Shown one piece after another: positions 10,836 through 25,200 of a stretch of 64,000 nt of DNA. The notes below the pieces were generated by a model that saw nothing but the letters and a program-made list of their open reading frames with translations, was not told the origin of the DNA and searched no databases. The position numbers were made by a program, and so were the translations under genes. Numbering within the stretch: the stretch's first letter is position 1; each line of letters opens with the position of its first letter. Source of the DNA: Gavia stellata (Eukaryota; Chordata; Aves; Gaviiformes; Gaviidae); NCBI RefSeq assembly GCF_030936135.1, contig NC_082599.1, positions 3,334,847-3,398,846 on the forward strand, given 5' to 3'.

Positions 10836-13800
10836 AGATGCAAAGTCCCTGGAAGGATCCCTACAAAACACCACCCAGAGCATCCCTCCATTTTATCAGT
10901 GAGCCGTTAACACCCGTTCTCAACCCAATCTTCCCATCATCTTTGTACCCCGATGTATTTTAGCTAAGATCCTATTTCCTTCCTCTCGTAGAAACCTCAC
11001 ACCAGACAATAGTGTAATGGTGGTGGCAAGGCAAAACTTGAAATCTCTCCTGCCCCCAGGTCTTTCATCCTGCCGTAGGAGGAAAACAAAGTCTCCTGGT
11101 CCTCTCCAGTGGTAGGATGAAGCCGTTGGGAGCTTGCAGAGGAGCAGAAGCTTCACCCTGTGCCACTGCACGCAGGAGCTGTGGCTCCGGAGGGGACAAT
11201 GACGGCATTGAGCGCGGGCGCTGAAACGCTGCCGTATTGTGCCTGGCAGAGAGATGCCCGGGAATAATCGCCTCCTCCTTGGCTTTGTTGCAGGGCTGAG
11301 GCTGGTCGTGCTGCAGGGCTTTTTCCCGCTCCGAAGGTCTCCGGTTATGCGGTGAAGACCCGCAGCTCAGACGCACCTTTTTTCCTGGCTGTGAAAGGTA
11401 CGGCTCGCCGAATCACCTCCTTACCAATACGCGACTCTGGGGGTAACACTGATTGGGAGAAAATGTGGATTTGAGGACAAAAGGATGCTCTGTTCCTCAT
11501 CCTGGGGGGGCATGTCACTCTTTCATTGATCCTTGTAATATATTTTGTATGTATTTTATTGCATATATTATATATAGTATATATTTTACAGATCACATAT
11601 ATAATATGTGACAATTATCGAAAGCCATGCAAGTTATCTTGCTTCCTTTTATGCCTATAAAACGTTTTGTATTTAATAAGTGCCTAAGCTGCCGATATCC
11701 GACTCCACTCGGGGTCTGGGAAATCCCTTAAAATTTGGGTCTAGGGTTTTGCTTGAAACTGTTTTAAACAAGACTGAATGAGTCTTTGCTCTGGGTCGAG
11801 GCTGCGAGAGCGAGGCTGAGATTTTTTAGAAGCATTTTTAAGGTTGTTTTCAAGCTGGGCACCTACAAAAGGATTTCCCTAAGCAGTTTCGGGTGAGGGT
11901 GTTCTTCTCACCCAGAATCTGCTTGAAAACCTCCAATTTGGGCTGAAGTTTTGGCTTGTGACCATGTCAAGGGCAGCACCAGCCGCAGGAGCAAGCGCTG
12001 CAGCGATGCCTCCCTTCTCCCTCCTCCTCCATCCCCGGGGCATCCTACGAACTAATTTTCTCTTGAAAACCCCTTCTGGGAATGCATCTCCCCCCGCACG
12101 GTCAGCCAGGCTGTTTCCCAGCTTGTCCCTCCCCGAAAGCAGCTGGAGAGAAGAAACACACTTGAAAAATGAAATAAGAGGATGAAGACTTGGCTGCCCC
12201 ATCCCAGCTGTGCCGGGGAGCAAGGACATCCCTTCTCTTTAAAATTGGGAAAAACAAGTTATTTTGAGTAGTTTCACATGACGGGTGCGACTTAAGAAAT
12301 GCTGAGGGACGTGCACTGGGTCCCTGTAGGGTCAGGAGACTGAAGAATCACCAGATTTTAAAGGTTTAGAGCCATCTTCATACTGGGGTTGCTAATTTTT
12401 TTGGGGGGTTTCTTTAATCGCAGTGAGCAAAACCTCATTGATTTGAACCCCTGGAAGCCAAATCTCGCCTCGCAGCACGGGGCCTTTAAGGAAAAGATCA
12501 ATTATTGTGAGATCAGCCATAAAATCATGCGAGCTGGCAAGGTGAAGGAACAGATAACAACGCGCCAAAGGTCGCAGCTGCCGGATGGCGGCAATTATTT
12601 AATCCCTGCTTGCCACATTCGAGTGCAGGGTAACATCAGCCCCCTCCTCAACCGGAGCCCTGCGTGGGGGGCAAGACCCTCTGGCTGAGAGCAGGAGGGG
12701 CTGGAGGAGGAAGAAGATGTCCTCTCTGTCCCCTTCCAGCTGTTTTCCCTTCCAGCTGTTATCCACAGAGCAGGGCGATGCTTCCAGCCACCCCCCCGCT
12801 GCAAAATGGGACTGGGAAGGGAGCAAAGGGATGAAGAGGGTGTGGGATGGGTCTGGCAGGGAGCCCCCGGCCACCACAAAATACAAAAAATGTAAAATTT
12901 GAGTGACGCGTGCTGCTTTGGACTGCTTGCTTCGACATAAAAATCAGGGGGAAAAAGAGGGTTTTGGTGATGCTGTGATGTATCGCTGTAGCTGTAAGGA
13001 CAGGTCGAGTTTGTGGCCGTCTTTGCTTTCCGCTTCACCCCTGCTTGAACAGAAAGGAAAAGAAAACCCAAGCAAGAAGGAAGCATTTCTTATCCTGTGG
13101 CAGCACCTCCGCTTTCCGCCTCCCCTCTCCTGCTCCAAGGAGCTCTCTCTTTGCTATTATTAGCCCTAAACCCGTAGACTGTTTGAATTATTTGATTTTT
13201 CCCTAAGCGTTGCTCTCGGCTCTGGAAAGCATCGCAACATTCTCATTTGTCCTGGACTTTTTTTGGGTGTTTCTAAGGAAATTAAAAAAATAAAAGGAAG
13301 GGAAAGAAATCCTTGGCGTCCCGGGGAACGATGGGTTTGCAGCGTCGGACTCGGAGGAGCTCTCCTGTCTCAGAAAGCTTCCCCGGCGGAGGTCTCCACG
13401 TCATCGTCTCCAGGCTGGTGCAGCGAGAAGAGAGCTTGGTTCGAAGGGGTGGGAGGGGAGGAAAAGCAGCGGCTGGGGAGCTCTGCCCGTGGCGGCAGGC
13501 AGGGACGAGGTGCTGCCTGCAGCTCTGCGCACCACAGCAGGGAAGGATGGGATGTTTTTGCAAAGGACTGAGCCCAGCGCTTCTCCGTATGTTACTTTTT
13601 TTGTTTTTTTCCTCCCCTCCGCTTGATCTTGATATTTTGCCGGATGGTTTTAGCTTGGCTGATTCCCGGCACTTCACAGACCCCCTCCCTCTGCTTCGAT
13701 CCACCTCTTCTCCCACCCCGCTCTCCCCTGCTCTTCGTTTTCTGCCCTTTCCCCATCATTTGGGTGGGGAACGTGTTTGCAGCAACCTAACGTTTGTGTG

Positions 13801-14785
13801 TTGCCTTTCCTGCCGCTGGTAAGAGACATAACATCCCTATTTGGCATCAGTTTGTGCACGCTTTGTCGGCATAAATCATGCCCCGTTGCGCAGGGCAGTG
13901 CAAATCCATCTCTAGGGAGTTGGGGATTAAACCATCGGTGTTTTCACTTTTTCCTGATGGAAATCCTTATGTGCTCTGGGACCTTCTGGCCAGTCCCCAT
14001 CCCGAACCTCCTCCCTATGTCAGGCCACCAGAAGTGGAGAGAGGAAGATGCTTCAGGGTCTGGTTTTCCTGCTAGTCCTGCTCTCGGTCCCTTGGGTTAC
14101 GTTTCTGAGACTTCTGCTTGGTACAGCAAATTTCAGGGTCTGCAGGCTGCTTGCTTTTGGAGCATCAGCTTAGGTGGTACACGCTCATGCATCATGAGCG
14201 GGTCTTTAAAGACCAGGCATGGGCAGAAACCAGTGCCTGTAGGAGCTCACCCCAGCAGAAGATGCGGTTTTGCAGCTGCTGTCTCTAACCCATGGACAAA
14301 AGGTCCGTTGATAAGATTATGCTCTTTGTAAGGTGCTTTTGTACTGTTTTTTAAATAATATCCAATATCCAATACAATATCCAATAATATCCAATACACT
14401 TTTCATCCTTGCATCTCCAGGCACCTCACAAAGGGTGTCTTCTTTCCTGTGCAGCTGGGGAAACTGAGGCACAGGGAGTGCAGTGGCTTGGCAGCATCAC
14501 CACCAGCAGGAACTGAACCTGCTCCTTGGTGGCCTTATCTTCTTGACCAACGGGCCTTCATTGAGAGAAAACTCTCCTGTTGGCTACCAAACACACAGGA
14601 TTCTCCTTTGGGGTGGGATCGCCTTCTCCAACTTGTATCCCCCCTCTAGGTCCTTAGACGAATCTCATGTAGAGATACTGTTGCATTTCTGTAGCCTTTA
14701 TCGGTTCCATCCTCATTAAAACCCTAACATCTTCCTTGTGGTTGATGGGTGACCCTTAGCTACATCCTCCTACCTCCAGGCCACT
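10836..14785. other. Intergenic, no gene recognised
   Basis: Mixed composition. 11530-11610 is strongly AT-rich with TATA-type dinucleotide runs. 14355-14400 holds a degenerate CAATATC/CCAATA array. The pyrimidine-rich and purine-rich patches at 12700-13750 give long chance frames on both strands. No RNA gene or conserved coding exon was recognised. Confidence 0.55.
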
Positions 14786-14789
14786 GGTA

Positions 14790-15118
14790 CAGTCTTACAG
14801 TCTACAATTACCTGAAAGGAGGTTGCAGAGAGGTGGGTGTTGGTCTCTTCTCCCAAGTGACAAGTGATAGGACAAGAGGAAATGGCCTCAGGTTTTGCCA
14901 GGGGAGGTTTAGGCTGGATATTAGGAAAAATGTCTTTACAGAGAGAGTGGTGAAGCACTGGAACAGGCTGCTCAGGGAGGTGGTGGAGTCACCATCCCTG
15001 GAGGTGTTCAATGTGGTGTGGACGTGGCACTGCGGGATGTGGTTTAATGGACATGGTGGTGTTGGGTTGATGGTTGGACTTGATCTTACAGGTCTTTTCC
15101 AGCGTTAATGATTCTGTG
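14790..15118 (+). mobile_element. CR1 LINE 3' end (sense)
   Basis: This carries the typical CR1 terminal sequence. It reads CTACAATTACCTGAAAGGAG, then GGAAATGGCCTCAGGTT, GGGGAGGTTTAGGCTGGATA, GGAACAGGCTGCTCAGGGAG and GGAGTCACCATCCCTGGAGG. It ends TTTTCCAGCGTTAATGATTCTG. It is a 5'-truncated, diverged copy, inactive, and it gives the short chance frame over the same bases. Confidence 0.93.
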
Positions 15119-16785
15119 TTTCTGTAGCAAACTTGGTTGCAAACAGCATTTGCCCAAAGGGATCCCCTGAAAGCGGGGCTAGAAGGACCTCCTGGTCCGT
15201 GCTGTGCCCCATGCGTGGTAGGGAGGCATTTCTCTCGCACACCTCCATCTCCTCGCATCCCAAAATGCCCTTTCCATCTAGTATCAAGCACAGGAGCTTG
15301 GCTTAATAAATTTATTTAAGCTGTGCTTAATAGGAGAGAGCTGTGTCCTCTCCTGGCAGAGGGTGAGTGAGCACCGCCCTAGCCCAACCAGAGGGAAACA
15401 GAGTCCCTTGAGTCTCAGGAGGCCACAGGCACCTTCTCCTTTCACCCAAATTATGTTGAATGCCACAGGAGGGCAATCTGTCCTCTGTTCAAAGCCTCCT
15501 TAGAAAGTCGGAGGAAGGAAATCCAATGTAACCCAGGTCAAGTGAGTCACTGTTGGGTGGGAATGGGGGAAAGGGGCATGTCACTGATGGGGAATCTGCG
15601 CCTTGTACTCCTGCAAACCATGAGAGCTATTTCTGAGACTATCCTTGGGTGTTGTCCAAGGCTGAAATACCAGAAGATTTTTTTTGGTGTGTGTAATAAG
15701 GAAACCCCTCCTTCCCCTGTAATGTTATGTGGAGGTGGACTGCGGCATACGGCATGCAGCGTATTTCTGCAGGTCCCAGCACTGTGGAGGACTCACCTCT
15801 CTCGTAATTTATGGCTTGTTTGGAGCTCTTCCACCCGAGATTCCTCCAACCAGCACAAAGTTCATTTTTAAGGGGTTGATTTTTCATTTGACCTGGTCTG
15901 TTTCTTGGCGATCTTGGTGACCGGCCATATAAACCGCCGTGGTTTCTGCTCCTTGCTGCCAGGAAAAGAGAACATAAAGGAGTTTGTGCGGGGTTGCTGC
16001 ATGCCATCAGTGCAACCCGGGGCTAGAGCAGTAGGGGACAGGGGAAATGGATAGAAAATGGGGAGCCCTGTCCTATAAATTAATTAAGGCATATGGGGGT
16101 AAATTGCTATTTCACTCCTAACTTCTTCACTTCTAACTTTGCTAGAGCAATTTGTTTATCTCCCTGCCTCTGCAGACGAGCCTGGTGGCATTTTTTGGTT
16201 CTATGGGGTGGTCCATTGGCTCTCTGGCTGCCTCCCCAGAAGGTGGGGACCCTGAGGCTACCTGCCAGGTGCCCCAGGCTGTCCCTAGGGCATGAGGTGG
16301 CTCTATACAGCGCCCATATACATCCCACAGGGTCTCGGAAGAGCTCCTCCGAGACCTTCACACCCTCTTCTGTGGTCTGTCTTCTCGCTCACCCTGAGGG
16401 CAGAGCAGTCTCCTGGGGAGGATGCCAACTTCTCCCGGCCATTGGTGGGTGCGGAGGTGTGGGAGATGTTGAGCAGGGGGAGACTGATGGGAATCTCGAG
16501 GGTGAGTTGTGCAATTGCAGGATAACAGGGGCTGAAGGTACCTCAGGAGGTCACAGAGTAGGGCAAGTATGATGCTGGATGAAGCTGCCCAGGGCTCTGT
16601 CCAGTCGAGTTATCTCCAAGGGTGGAGATCCCACCAGCTCCCGGTGCCAGTGTTTGTCATGGAGACTTTTTTATTTCATATCCAGTTGAAATTATTTTGG
16701 CTGCAACTTGGCCTTTCATTGTACGCTTTTGAGAAGCATCTGGACCACCTTCTCTGTAACCTCCCATAAGGCAGCTGCACACACC
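15119..16785. other. Intergenic, nothing recognised
   Basis: Unique sequence between two CR1 fragments, with short chance reading frames only. No splice-plus-homology evidence of an exon. Confidence 0.55.
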
Positions 16786-16789
16786 CGTA

Positions 16790-17410
16790 AAAATCTTCCC
16801 TTTCTCTTCTCCAGGCTGATCAGACCCAGCTCTCTCAGCCTGTCCTGGGACATCCCAGTCTCCAGCCCACAACCAGTTTGGAAGCCTCCGTAGGACTCAC
16901 CCTGGTACCCTTCTTGTACTGGGGAGCCCCAAACTGGGCACAGTATCCAGCTGTGGTCTTACAAGGGCAGAACAGAGGGGATTATATCAGTGCTCACCCC
17001 TATGCTAAGACAGCCTGGCAGAGGGGTGGGCTTCTCTGCTGCAAGCCCACACTGCTGATTAAAGCCCAACTTGACCATCGGGACCCCCAGTCCTTGTCTG
17101 CAGAGCTGCTCCCCAGCCAGTCACTCCCCGCTGTCCTGTGTCCTGTCCCGCACCAGGGCCACCGTTCTGCCTTTGCCTCTGTTGAACTTCACCCGGGTCC
17201 CACCAGCCCATTCCTCCAGCCTGCCAAGGTCCCCCAACACAGCAGCTCTGCCCCACCCCACCTATCCGCTGCTTCCCCCAACCGGGAATGGCCCCAAACT
17301 CGGTCCCATCATCCTGATCATTAATGACACTCAACAGCATTGGCCTCAGTCATCATCCGGGGGGGTTGCCACCACCACCAGCTGGCCTTCATCGGGAGGG
17401 GACCCAGCAG
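16790..17410 (-). mobile_element. CR1 LINE fragment (antisense), longest in window
   Basis: The + strand shows the reverse complement of the CR1 reverse-transcriptase 3' region, in order. The blocks are TTCTCTTCTCCAGGCTGATC, AGCTCTCTCAGCCTGTCCT, AAACTGGGCACAGTATCCAG, TTGAACTTCACCCGGGTCCC, CTCCAGCCTGCCAAGGTCCC and CCCATCATCCTGATCATTAA. It is heavily mutated and has lost its frame. The edges are approximate because similarity fades. Confidence 0.9.
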
Positions 17411-20400
17411 CGCCAAGGAGGGGGTGACAGGGTGGCACCAGCTGCTCTATGGGGGCCAGGATGGTGCTGGGGTCACGAGACGCTGCTTTCTGGGTGACTT
17501 TGCATGCAGCATCCCCATTTCAACTGAGATAAGACCCATTTTGACATAGCAAGGACTGAGGGATCTTGGTGTCTCCTGAGGCTGCGTTTCTGCTTTGCTC
17601 TGTTAATTCTGACTGCTACTTTTAATACCCTCTTAAAGACACGCTCAGCCAAGAGCTTTACAAGTGTCTGCTTTGTGCAAAGCGCTTTTCAAACACGAGG
17701 TGGAGGCCAGCAAGGCAGTGAGCTGCAGATGGCACGTGTGAGCCCACCAGCGGGTTGCTGGCGGGATGTAAATGGGCAAAGTCACGGGAAAACGGTCCAG
17801 AAATGCAGCTCGTCCCCCGCCGTGGCCGACTCACTGGGCTGAAGCATCACTGTCAGCTCCTGCCCAGCCCTGAGCATCTTTGGGTGCTTAAATGCCTTCT
17901 TGGTCTGACCCTCCGGGTCAATGCAGAGTTAATCCAACCCGCGACCCCAAATGACGTTCCCCACCGGTTTCAGCCCTGGAGAACGCCCTGCCATGCATCC
18001 GGAAGCCTCTGCTTTGGAAACCTGATGCCGGTTCAAATGCGAGCCTGAGCCAAATTCCTCCAGGCATGTTTTTATCATCCCTTTTTTTTCCTGCCGGGGA
18101 CAATGGTATTGCTCGCTGCTCTGCCCAGCCCTTTCCTCTGCGCTTCCAGACAGAAATAGTTAACCAGGTTCACCAAGAAATGAATGTCCTCGTTTCCTTT
18201 CCAGGGCAGGCAGCTCCCTCCTGCCTCCCCCCTGCCTGTCTCTCTGCTCCGAGCCCTGGGGAGGAGCCGCTATCTAGTGACAAGATGCAAGAGCAGATGT
18301 TGTCTCCCCTGCCCTGGCAGTGTTTCGGTGACCGGGTGGCCTGTGCAAGCGCTGCCAGGACCCCCGGGGCTTTCTGCAGCAGGAGAGCAGCCCCTTGCTC
18401 TCCTCTTGTGATCCATGGGATGGGAGCACCTCAGGGCTCCAGGGAAGACGTGAGCCAGCCCCGGCTCTGGAGAGTTTCAAGTCAAAACAGATCAAGCTAA
18501 TAAAAAGGAAGCGATGCTGGAGAAGAGGAGGGGAGGAGCGAAAGTAAAGATGATGCCATGGGCATTGCAAAGCAATCCCTGCTGTAGAAGAAGATTATTT
18601 GATACCGTGGCTTCTCCCGGGGTTGTGGCTGGGTCCCCTGGGAAAGGGGAGACCACCGGAGCCAGGACCCTGTGCTGACCCCAGCACCCAGACTCTGCGG
18701 GCTGCATATGGGACACCGCGGGCTGGTTTTGGTTGCCCACATGTAGGTGTTTAGGGTCGTCTGAGATGCCACAACCCATTAGTTTTGCCGGGGCGGCGGG
18801 GAGGGCTGCTGGCTCACGCAATGCTCCAGCTGCCGAAGCGGCGATACGACAGTCAGGAGGAGCCGCTCAGCGCTCATGTAGCCACTTCTCCAAGGGCACC
18901 CGGAGGAAGGCTGCTTTTCAATGGGGCTTTGTTGCGTGCTTGGCTTGGCTTCGCAGGAGGTGGTCGCTCTCAGGCTGCAAAGTCCCCAGACAAAGCATTT
19001 TTCATGCCGTGGGGCCAAGGGGAGACGGGCGAGGTCTTTGGTGAAAGGGTCAGCCGTAGCTCCAGCTCTTGGTTGAACGGACCCAGAGGTGTGCACGGGA
19101 TGGACATGGTGTTCGGTGGGGAACGCGGGTTTGGTGGAGCATGAGATCCCACTGCCCCGGCCGGGGCATGGAGACCTGCCCAACATCCCTGTGCAAGCGG
19201 AGAGGTGAGGAGCTCCAGCGGGAGAGCAAAGCTCCCCTGGATGTCCCTGGGCTGGTGGGACGGACTGCACGTCTCCGTGATTTCGGGACGGGGGAGGATG
19301 GCTGTGTCTTCTCCTTTGGACCCAGCCTGGGAGATGGCCAGGGGCCGATGCCAGCCGTGCTGCAGCACTGCTGGTCTTTTGGCAGGTGGGACTCACGGCA
19401 AAGAGACCGGAGGTGGGGCTGGTCCCTGCATGGGGGCTGTTCCAGACCTCCCCCTTCTCGGCTGTCCAGGTTGCTGTAGGGTTTGACCGAGGCTGTTTCT
19501 GCCCGGAGATCGGAGAAACCTTCGGTGGCAGATGCCATGGACAGGACTGCCTGGCTTGTAGCTGTGATCCAAGGACATCCCTGGAAAGGTTTTAATCTCC
19601 TGCTTTGGTCCTCCGGCACTTCTGAAGCTGGTTTGCAGCATAACCTTACTCCATGCTGTTATAGCAGAGAGGGATGCCCTGGAAAATAAGAGGAGATGGA
19701 TGCAGCCAGGCCAGAAGAGCAGCAGAAAAAAGCAGGCAGCTTTCTGCAAGAAATAATGTCTGACGGCAAACACATGCGAGGTTTCGCACGCTGGCCAGGA
19801 CGCGTGTGGGCGTGGAGCTGATTTATTTAGTCCTGCGTGAGCAGAGCTCGCCCAGAGATCCCGAGGTGGGAGGATGAGGAGGAAGCTTTGCTCCAAGCAG
19901 CTGCTTTCTTGCAAGCTTTCACACTGCATGTCTCTTTTTCTCCCAGATCTCGTGGCCGCAGAGCCTCCTGGCAGCCCACCGCACTTTTTTAGCCATTCCA
20001 GAAAATTTTAATAGTTCTAGCAAGGGTGAACTCTGATGCATGATTTATAGGGAGTGTTTTTACGGTGTTTATGTTGGCAGGCTGTAGTTTATATATGGTT
20101 TGAAATATTCACTGAAACCTCATATCGCTGGAGCTTAAAAACAACAGAATGCTGATGAAAGCCCTGCGCTAATTGAAGAAGGGTTGATTTAGGGCTCGGG
20201 CTGCCCAGCAGCTGTGAAAAATGCCTGGCTCCTGCCTGGCGCAGAGAAGTTGCTGCAGTCTGCAGTCCCCATGGGGAAGGAGAGACGATTTCACCCATCA
20301 GCATGGTGGGGATCTGTCCAGATTTAGCCATTACGCCAATGAAGGCCGTATCTGGCACCGAGAGGGCCAGGCCGGGATGCCTGGGGCTCCCATCCATGCT

Positions 20401-22140
20401 CACAGCTTCCCTGGCCGGGTAGAACAAGATGATCAGCAGATGCAAGAGGCATCAGCTTGGGAAACCTCCAAAAGCCATTGTTTAAAAACTTTTTTTATAA
20501 CCCAAACCAGCTCATCCACGCACTCAGATACAGCGGCAATACCTTGTGCTGGTGTTAGAAAAGCAGCTCGCTTCCATACCCATCACTCCTCTCATTGTGC
20601 CTTTGCTAGGATCTCAGTGGCACAACTCATGTTTTAGTAAAATCAGTGACTTGAGTGAGATCCCATCAACATCGGTGGGATTTGGAGTAATCTAACCTCA
20701 CAAGCATCTCACAAAAAACACCCTCCTACGCTTCTAAGATTTTCCACTGAAGGGCAGGACTGTCCTGCTCCCATTAGACCTGCAGTGGAGGTCTGAGAGT
20801 ATGGAACTTCTTCAGGTGCCAGCAATGGGTCATCTTGGAGCATAAGGATGCAATTTATCCATCGGCCGTAAGACACCTACTTTACGATCAGTTCCTGACC
20901 CCTCCGGTTGTGCCCACCTTTCCACCTCCAGCATCGGGGGTGCTAAGGAGAAGTGGGTGAACAGTGGGGTAAAAGCAGCACCTTTGCATGGGATGGGTAT
21001 TTTTAAGGGTAGTTAAAAATGTAAACTAGCAGGAAAGAGTTGCAGGAGGAGACCACGTCACCCCACAATTGCCCCATACCCCTGCAACCCTTTTCCTAGA
21101 AACATCTACTGGGACTCCTCTTCCAGGCAAAAGGGCAATTTATCCCAGGCCAGTTAGTTAGGAAAGATCCTGACTTGCTTTAGGCATCCTACTAGATGTA
21201 TCCTACTAGGTGTATCCTACTAGAAAGGGAGGGAGAGAAAGCCACAGGATTAGAGGCACATCTGCATGCCTCCCATCTAGATACATATACTAGAAAATTG
21301 AGCAAATTTGGTTGAAAGTGGTTTAGTAGAGCAGGCAGCCTTCTATTTTAAGAGATTTCTGATATCTCTCAGTCTGCAGTGCACTGCACAGATTTAAAAC
21401 AAAAGAAAACAAAAAAACCCCACTTTGCTACTGGCAGTAAAATTTTGGCTGGCATGTGTGAACCTCTATTAACCTGTGGCCCGTGCTAATCTGCTGGTAC
21501 AGAGACAAGCCTTACAGTAGGAGAGTTCATCCTGCTGTTATTCCTTGTAATGGGAAGCTTCCAAAAAACAAGCCAAAACAAATATTTGTAGCAAAGGCAG
21601 GGGCTGCCTGGAGGCAGCCACGGCGAGCAGGAATGCTCGTGCCACCAGGCAGGAGGTGACATCATCCGGATTCCTTCGCTGAGGAATGCAGGATTTGCCG
21701 TCTTCCCTGCCAGTAATTGCTTTTCGAAAACAGACCTGCCCAGGGATGCACGTTTCACCCATCCCCTTCCATTGCACAGCAGAGAGGCTGAATGTCCCCC
21801 CTTCCCCTTCTCTTCCACAGCGTTGACGGCGCTGTTGCATGGACAGGCGTGTAAAAGGATGAGATTGGTCATTCCCCAAATCACAGGTAAAAGCACCCAA
21901 GATTTTATAAGCAGGGGTTGGACAGGGCTGGTGGGGGAGTGATGACTTCTCCTCGGGGCTGGCCAGGATGGGGCAGGTGATGGGCTGAGTGTGTGCGTGG
22001 ACTTCTCTGTTGGGCAGATGTTGCTGAGAGCTGCAAGAGGAGGCCATGTGCACTACTCCGCGATGACCCCATTTCTTGGTCCTGTGAAGCCCACTGACTG
22101 CATCATGTGTTTTTGAATGCAGGACTTCAGTGTGATGACT
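17411..22140. other. Intergenic, no gene recognised
   Basis: This stretch is moderately GC-rich around 18750-19600, where long overlapping frames occur on both strands with no recognisable domain. A 14-base imperfect repeat (TATCCTACTAG core, about 2.5 copies) lies at 21187-21223. No conserved exon was found. Confidence 0.5.
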
Positions 22141-22145
22141 GAAGT

Positions 22146-22213
22146 GAGTTGGACTTGATGGTCTTAATAGGTCCCTTCCAACTTGAGATGTTCTATGATT
22201 CTATGATACTATG
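22146..22213 (+). mobile_element. CR1 LINE 3' terminus (sense)
   Basis: A short remnant reads GTTGGACTTGATGGTCTTA, then CCCTTCCAACTTGAGATG, and ends in TTCTATGATTCTATGAT. This is the CR1 3' terminus with its short terminal repeat. Only the last ~70 bases survive. Confidence 0.9.
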
Positions 22214-25200
22214 ACTGGAATAGATACGCTAACATGCAGAGCGTCCTGGCTAACCAGCCTACACCTTGCTTAGTCTGGTGGGGCTAACCCTTAAGCAAAG
22301 CCATAATTCCCCCTCCATGCAGCCCTTGGCTTCTCCATTGGGTTGAGCATCCCCACATCCCATCTCCGGTCCCTTGAGCTTACTCGCCTCCACCCCTGAC
22401 TCTGCATTGGCTCCAACTTCAGCAAACACCACTGGAAATTAATAACGGTCGCTAACGTTCATATGTCATCAGCACTTCCACCAGCATCGGCGACAGTAAA
22501 GGGGTCAGTTCCTGTGGGATGGAGAGTGTTGCCGTCATTTCAATAGCTGGAACTAGGTGTAGTTCAGCTGCCCCCGTTATGAGTCCAACGGGGTGATTTA
22601 GTGGTTGGAAAGGCCCAAAGTTTTTTGCTGTCAGCACCTGAAAGAGGATGGCTGGCAGGAAACGAAAGCAGCATTCTCCAAGGCAGGGGTGGTTTTGCTC
22701 CTGCACTGATTCTTTAATTTTCCGCCAAGTTTTGGAAATTCTTGGCTATTACAACTGGACAATTAAATCAAGAGCAGAAAAGAAGGGCTCCGGCCAAAGG
22801 AGAAAACCCATTTGGTCAGCTGAATTTTTGAAATGGGGATGGAGTGAGGACCTTTGAATGGACAGCAGCAGAGCAAGGGCTGTCTGGGCTCTTGATCTGC
22901 AGTCCTGAAGGTGGTGAGATGTGACATTAGGTGTGCCAGGAGACGGCTTGCTCATTTTTGGATCCAGCAGCATAGATAAAAACAGTGGGGATGGACGCAA
23001 AGGGGAGCCTGGGATCATGGCAGGGCGATGCAATGATATTTTGTCAAGGGTGTAGGCAGAAGAGATACATCTAAGTGGGAGGCAATGATGTAGCTGGTTG
23101 GGGTCAAGTCCCACATGGGACAGAGTGGCAGTGCCATGGGAGAGACCCTCTGTGGGACCTCCTGGGCTTGGTGTGGATATTATCACCCACCAGGCAAGTC
23201 CCTTCTCTTGTCATGTCTCATGTCTCACCATCACAGGGATGTGTCTGGTGCCAGTGGTCAGGGCTCATGGTCTACAGGACTCCTACTGCTTGAGAGAAGG
23301 CAGTTTCCCTTTCTTTACATTTCCCTTGTGCTGTTGCCTTTGGGAGAGGTGGAAATAGGGGTGCCCTGCTCATTTCTGCCTGGATTCACACTAGAGACAG
23401 CAGAGAGTTGGCCGAGCAGCACTGACGTGGGCTCCAGAGGGTTGAGGTGAAGGCTCCCAGGCTTTGAGGTCAGCAGGGACCCAAAAAGCAGCCAGGGAAA
23501 AAGATGACGATGGATGAAGATCTGCTTACAGATGATGCAAGGAAGCTCACAGGCTCTGTTTTCATCACGGCTCAGTGAGTCGGGTACCACCAGTTGGCTG
23601 TGGGACTCTGCTCCTCTGGCTCCAGCTCCTCACGGCTGCACGCATGGCCCACAGGGCTCTTCCTTGTCCATCTGTGTGCAAACCGACCTGTCTTATAGCA
23701 ATGCTGCAGAACATAATTTGGGGGTTTGGTTCACGTCCCTTAAGTTGTTGCTTCTTAATCTTTCTCAGAAACACAGATGGTGTTGCGGTTTCTTATTTTT
23801 TTCTGTTTGGAGGCTAAAGGGAGGATGACTTGGAGAGGAAGGGAGGGAAAGAACCAGAGATGGAAAGAGTGAATTTTCAAGAAGAGCCTCCCACAACTTC
23901 ATCTTCTTTCCCCAGCTTCTGGTAATGGCTGGGTCACTGATTACAGCTATTCGCTCCAGAAAATTTCCAGGGGGATTCCTGGAATACTGAAATGTGGTGG
24001 GCTGGGTGCCCAGTCAGTGACCACCGCCAGAACCGCAGCAAAGAGGATGGACCTCAGTTGACCAGCAGCAAACCTAGACATGTCCCAATAGCTGTTTGTA
24101 GGTCAGAGACCCTGACTTGGCATTTCTAAGGGCTATTTATTGCAAAGTGAAGGAGGATCAGGGTTTTTTTTCTTTTGCCCCCTCTTTCTGCGGCATTTTC
24201 CATGCTGTTTACCTCTTTAGACTTCGCAATGTTCAAATTAGCAGAGGAGGCTGAATCGGCTCTGGGCTGGCATAGAGCATGGAAAAAAAAAAGAGTGAGC
24301 ACAAGACTGGGAGACTAAGAAGGGGCTTGCTGCATTTCAGGGATGAGATTTTAGTATTACTGTGGATTAAACTGTGATTGTAGCATCCTCTGTGCCCGTA
24401 GCATCCTCTGTGCCCCATCCTCAGCCTCACAGTGCAGCTTCATGCATCCCTGCTTGGGAACCAGCCAAGTATAGGGGTGCTCAAGCCCTCTGTGCAAGCC
24501 CCAGCAATGCCAGGGGTACCTGCTCTGGCAGCAGGAGCCCACCGCATCCCACTGGGTGGTGGAGGGTTTGGTGCGAGCAGGGTAGCATGCACTCAAGCTG
24601 CTCACTTCTCTAGCAAAACCTTCACCCATGCACCCATGTGCCTGGTGCTCTCTTGGAAGATCTCTACCTTCAGAACCAGCCTGTTGTAGCAAGCAAAGAG
24701 AGAAAAACCACATCTAGCTGCCTGCTTGTCTCAGGTCGTGGATCAGCCCCAAGCACTGGGGCATCGTTGGCTCAGACCGACGGCCCTGCCTCTCCATGAA
24801 CTGCAGAGGTTCCCCTGTGTAAAAGGCATGGAAGGGCTGTCCACCTCCTCCTCCTGCATCTCCCTTCCTTCCCCTTCCGCCTCAACATGCTCATTCATGA
24901 AAAAATATCTGTTGGATGGACATGGGGAGAGGAATTAATGTTGGCGCACTGTTTCCCGCGCGTTGGCCAACGGAGGTTATAGGCTCAGAGGGTTTTAATC
25001 TTTGTTTTCACAGCTGGATTTGATACTGCACTTTCTTTCTCCAGCTTTTTATTGCTGCTCACTCCCTGGAGGAACCTGTTGCAAAGCAGCATGCACTCTC
25101 GCGTCGAAGCACAACCTGCTGCCGGCTTCCCAAGGGGCAGCGAGTGCGGCTGTCCACCTCGGGACTGACGACCTGCACAGCCCCGTGTGTTCATTAAGGA

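Noticed and set aside
18779-19619. Overlapping 189-205 codon antisense frames
   Set aside because: They arise in moderately GC-rich sequence, overlap each other in different frames and show no domain or codon bias.
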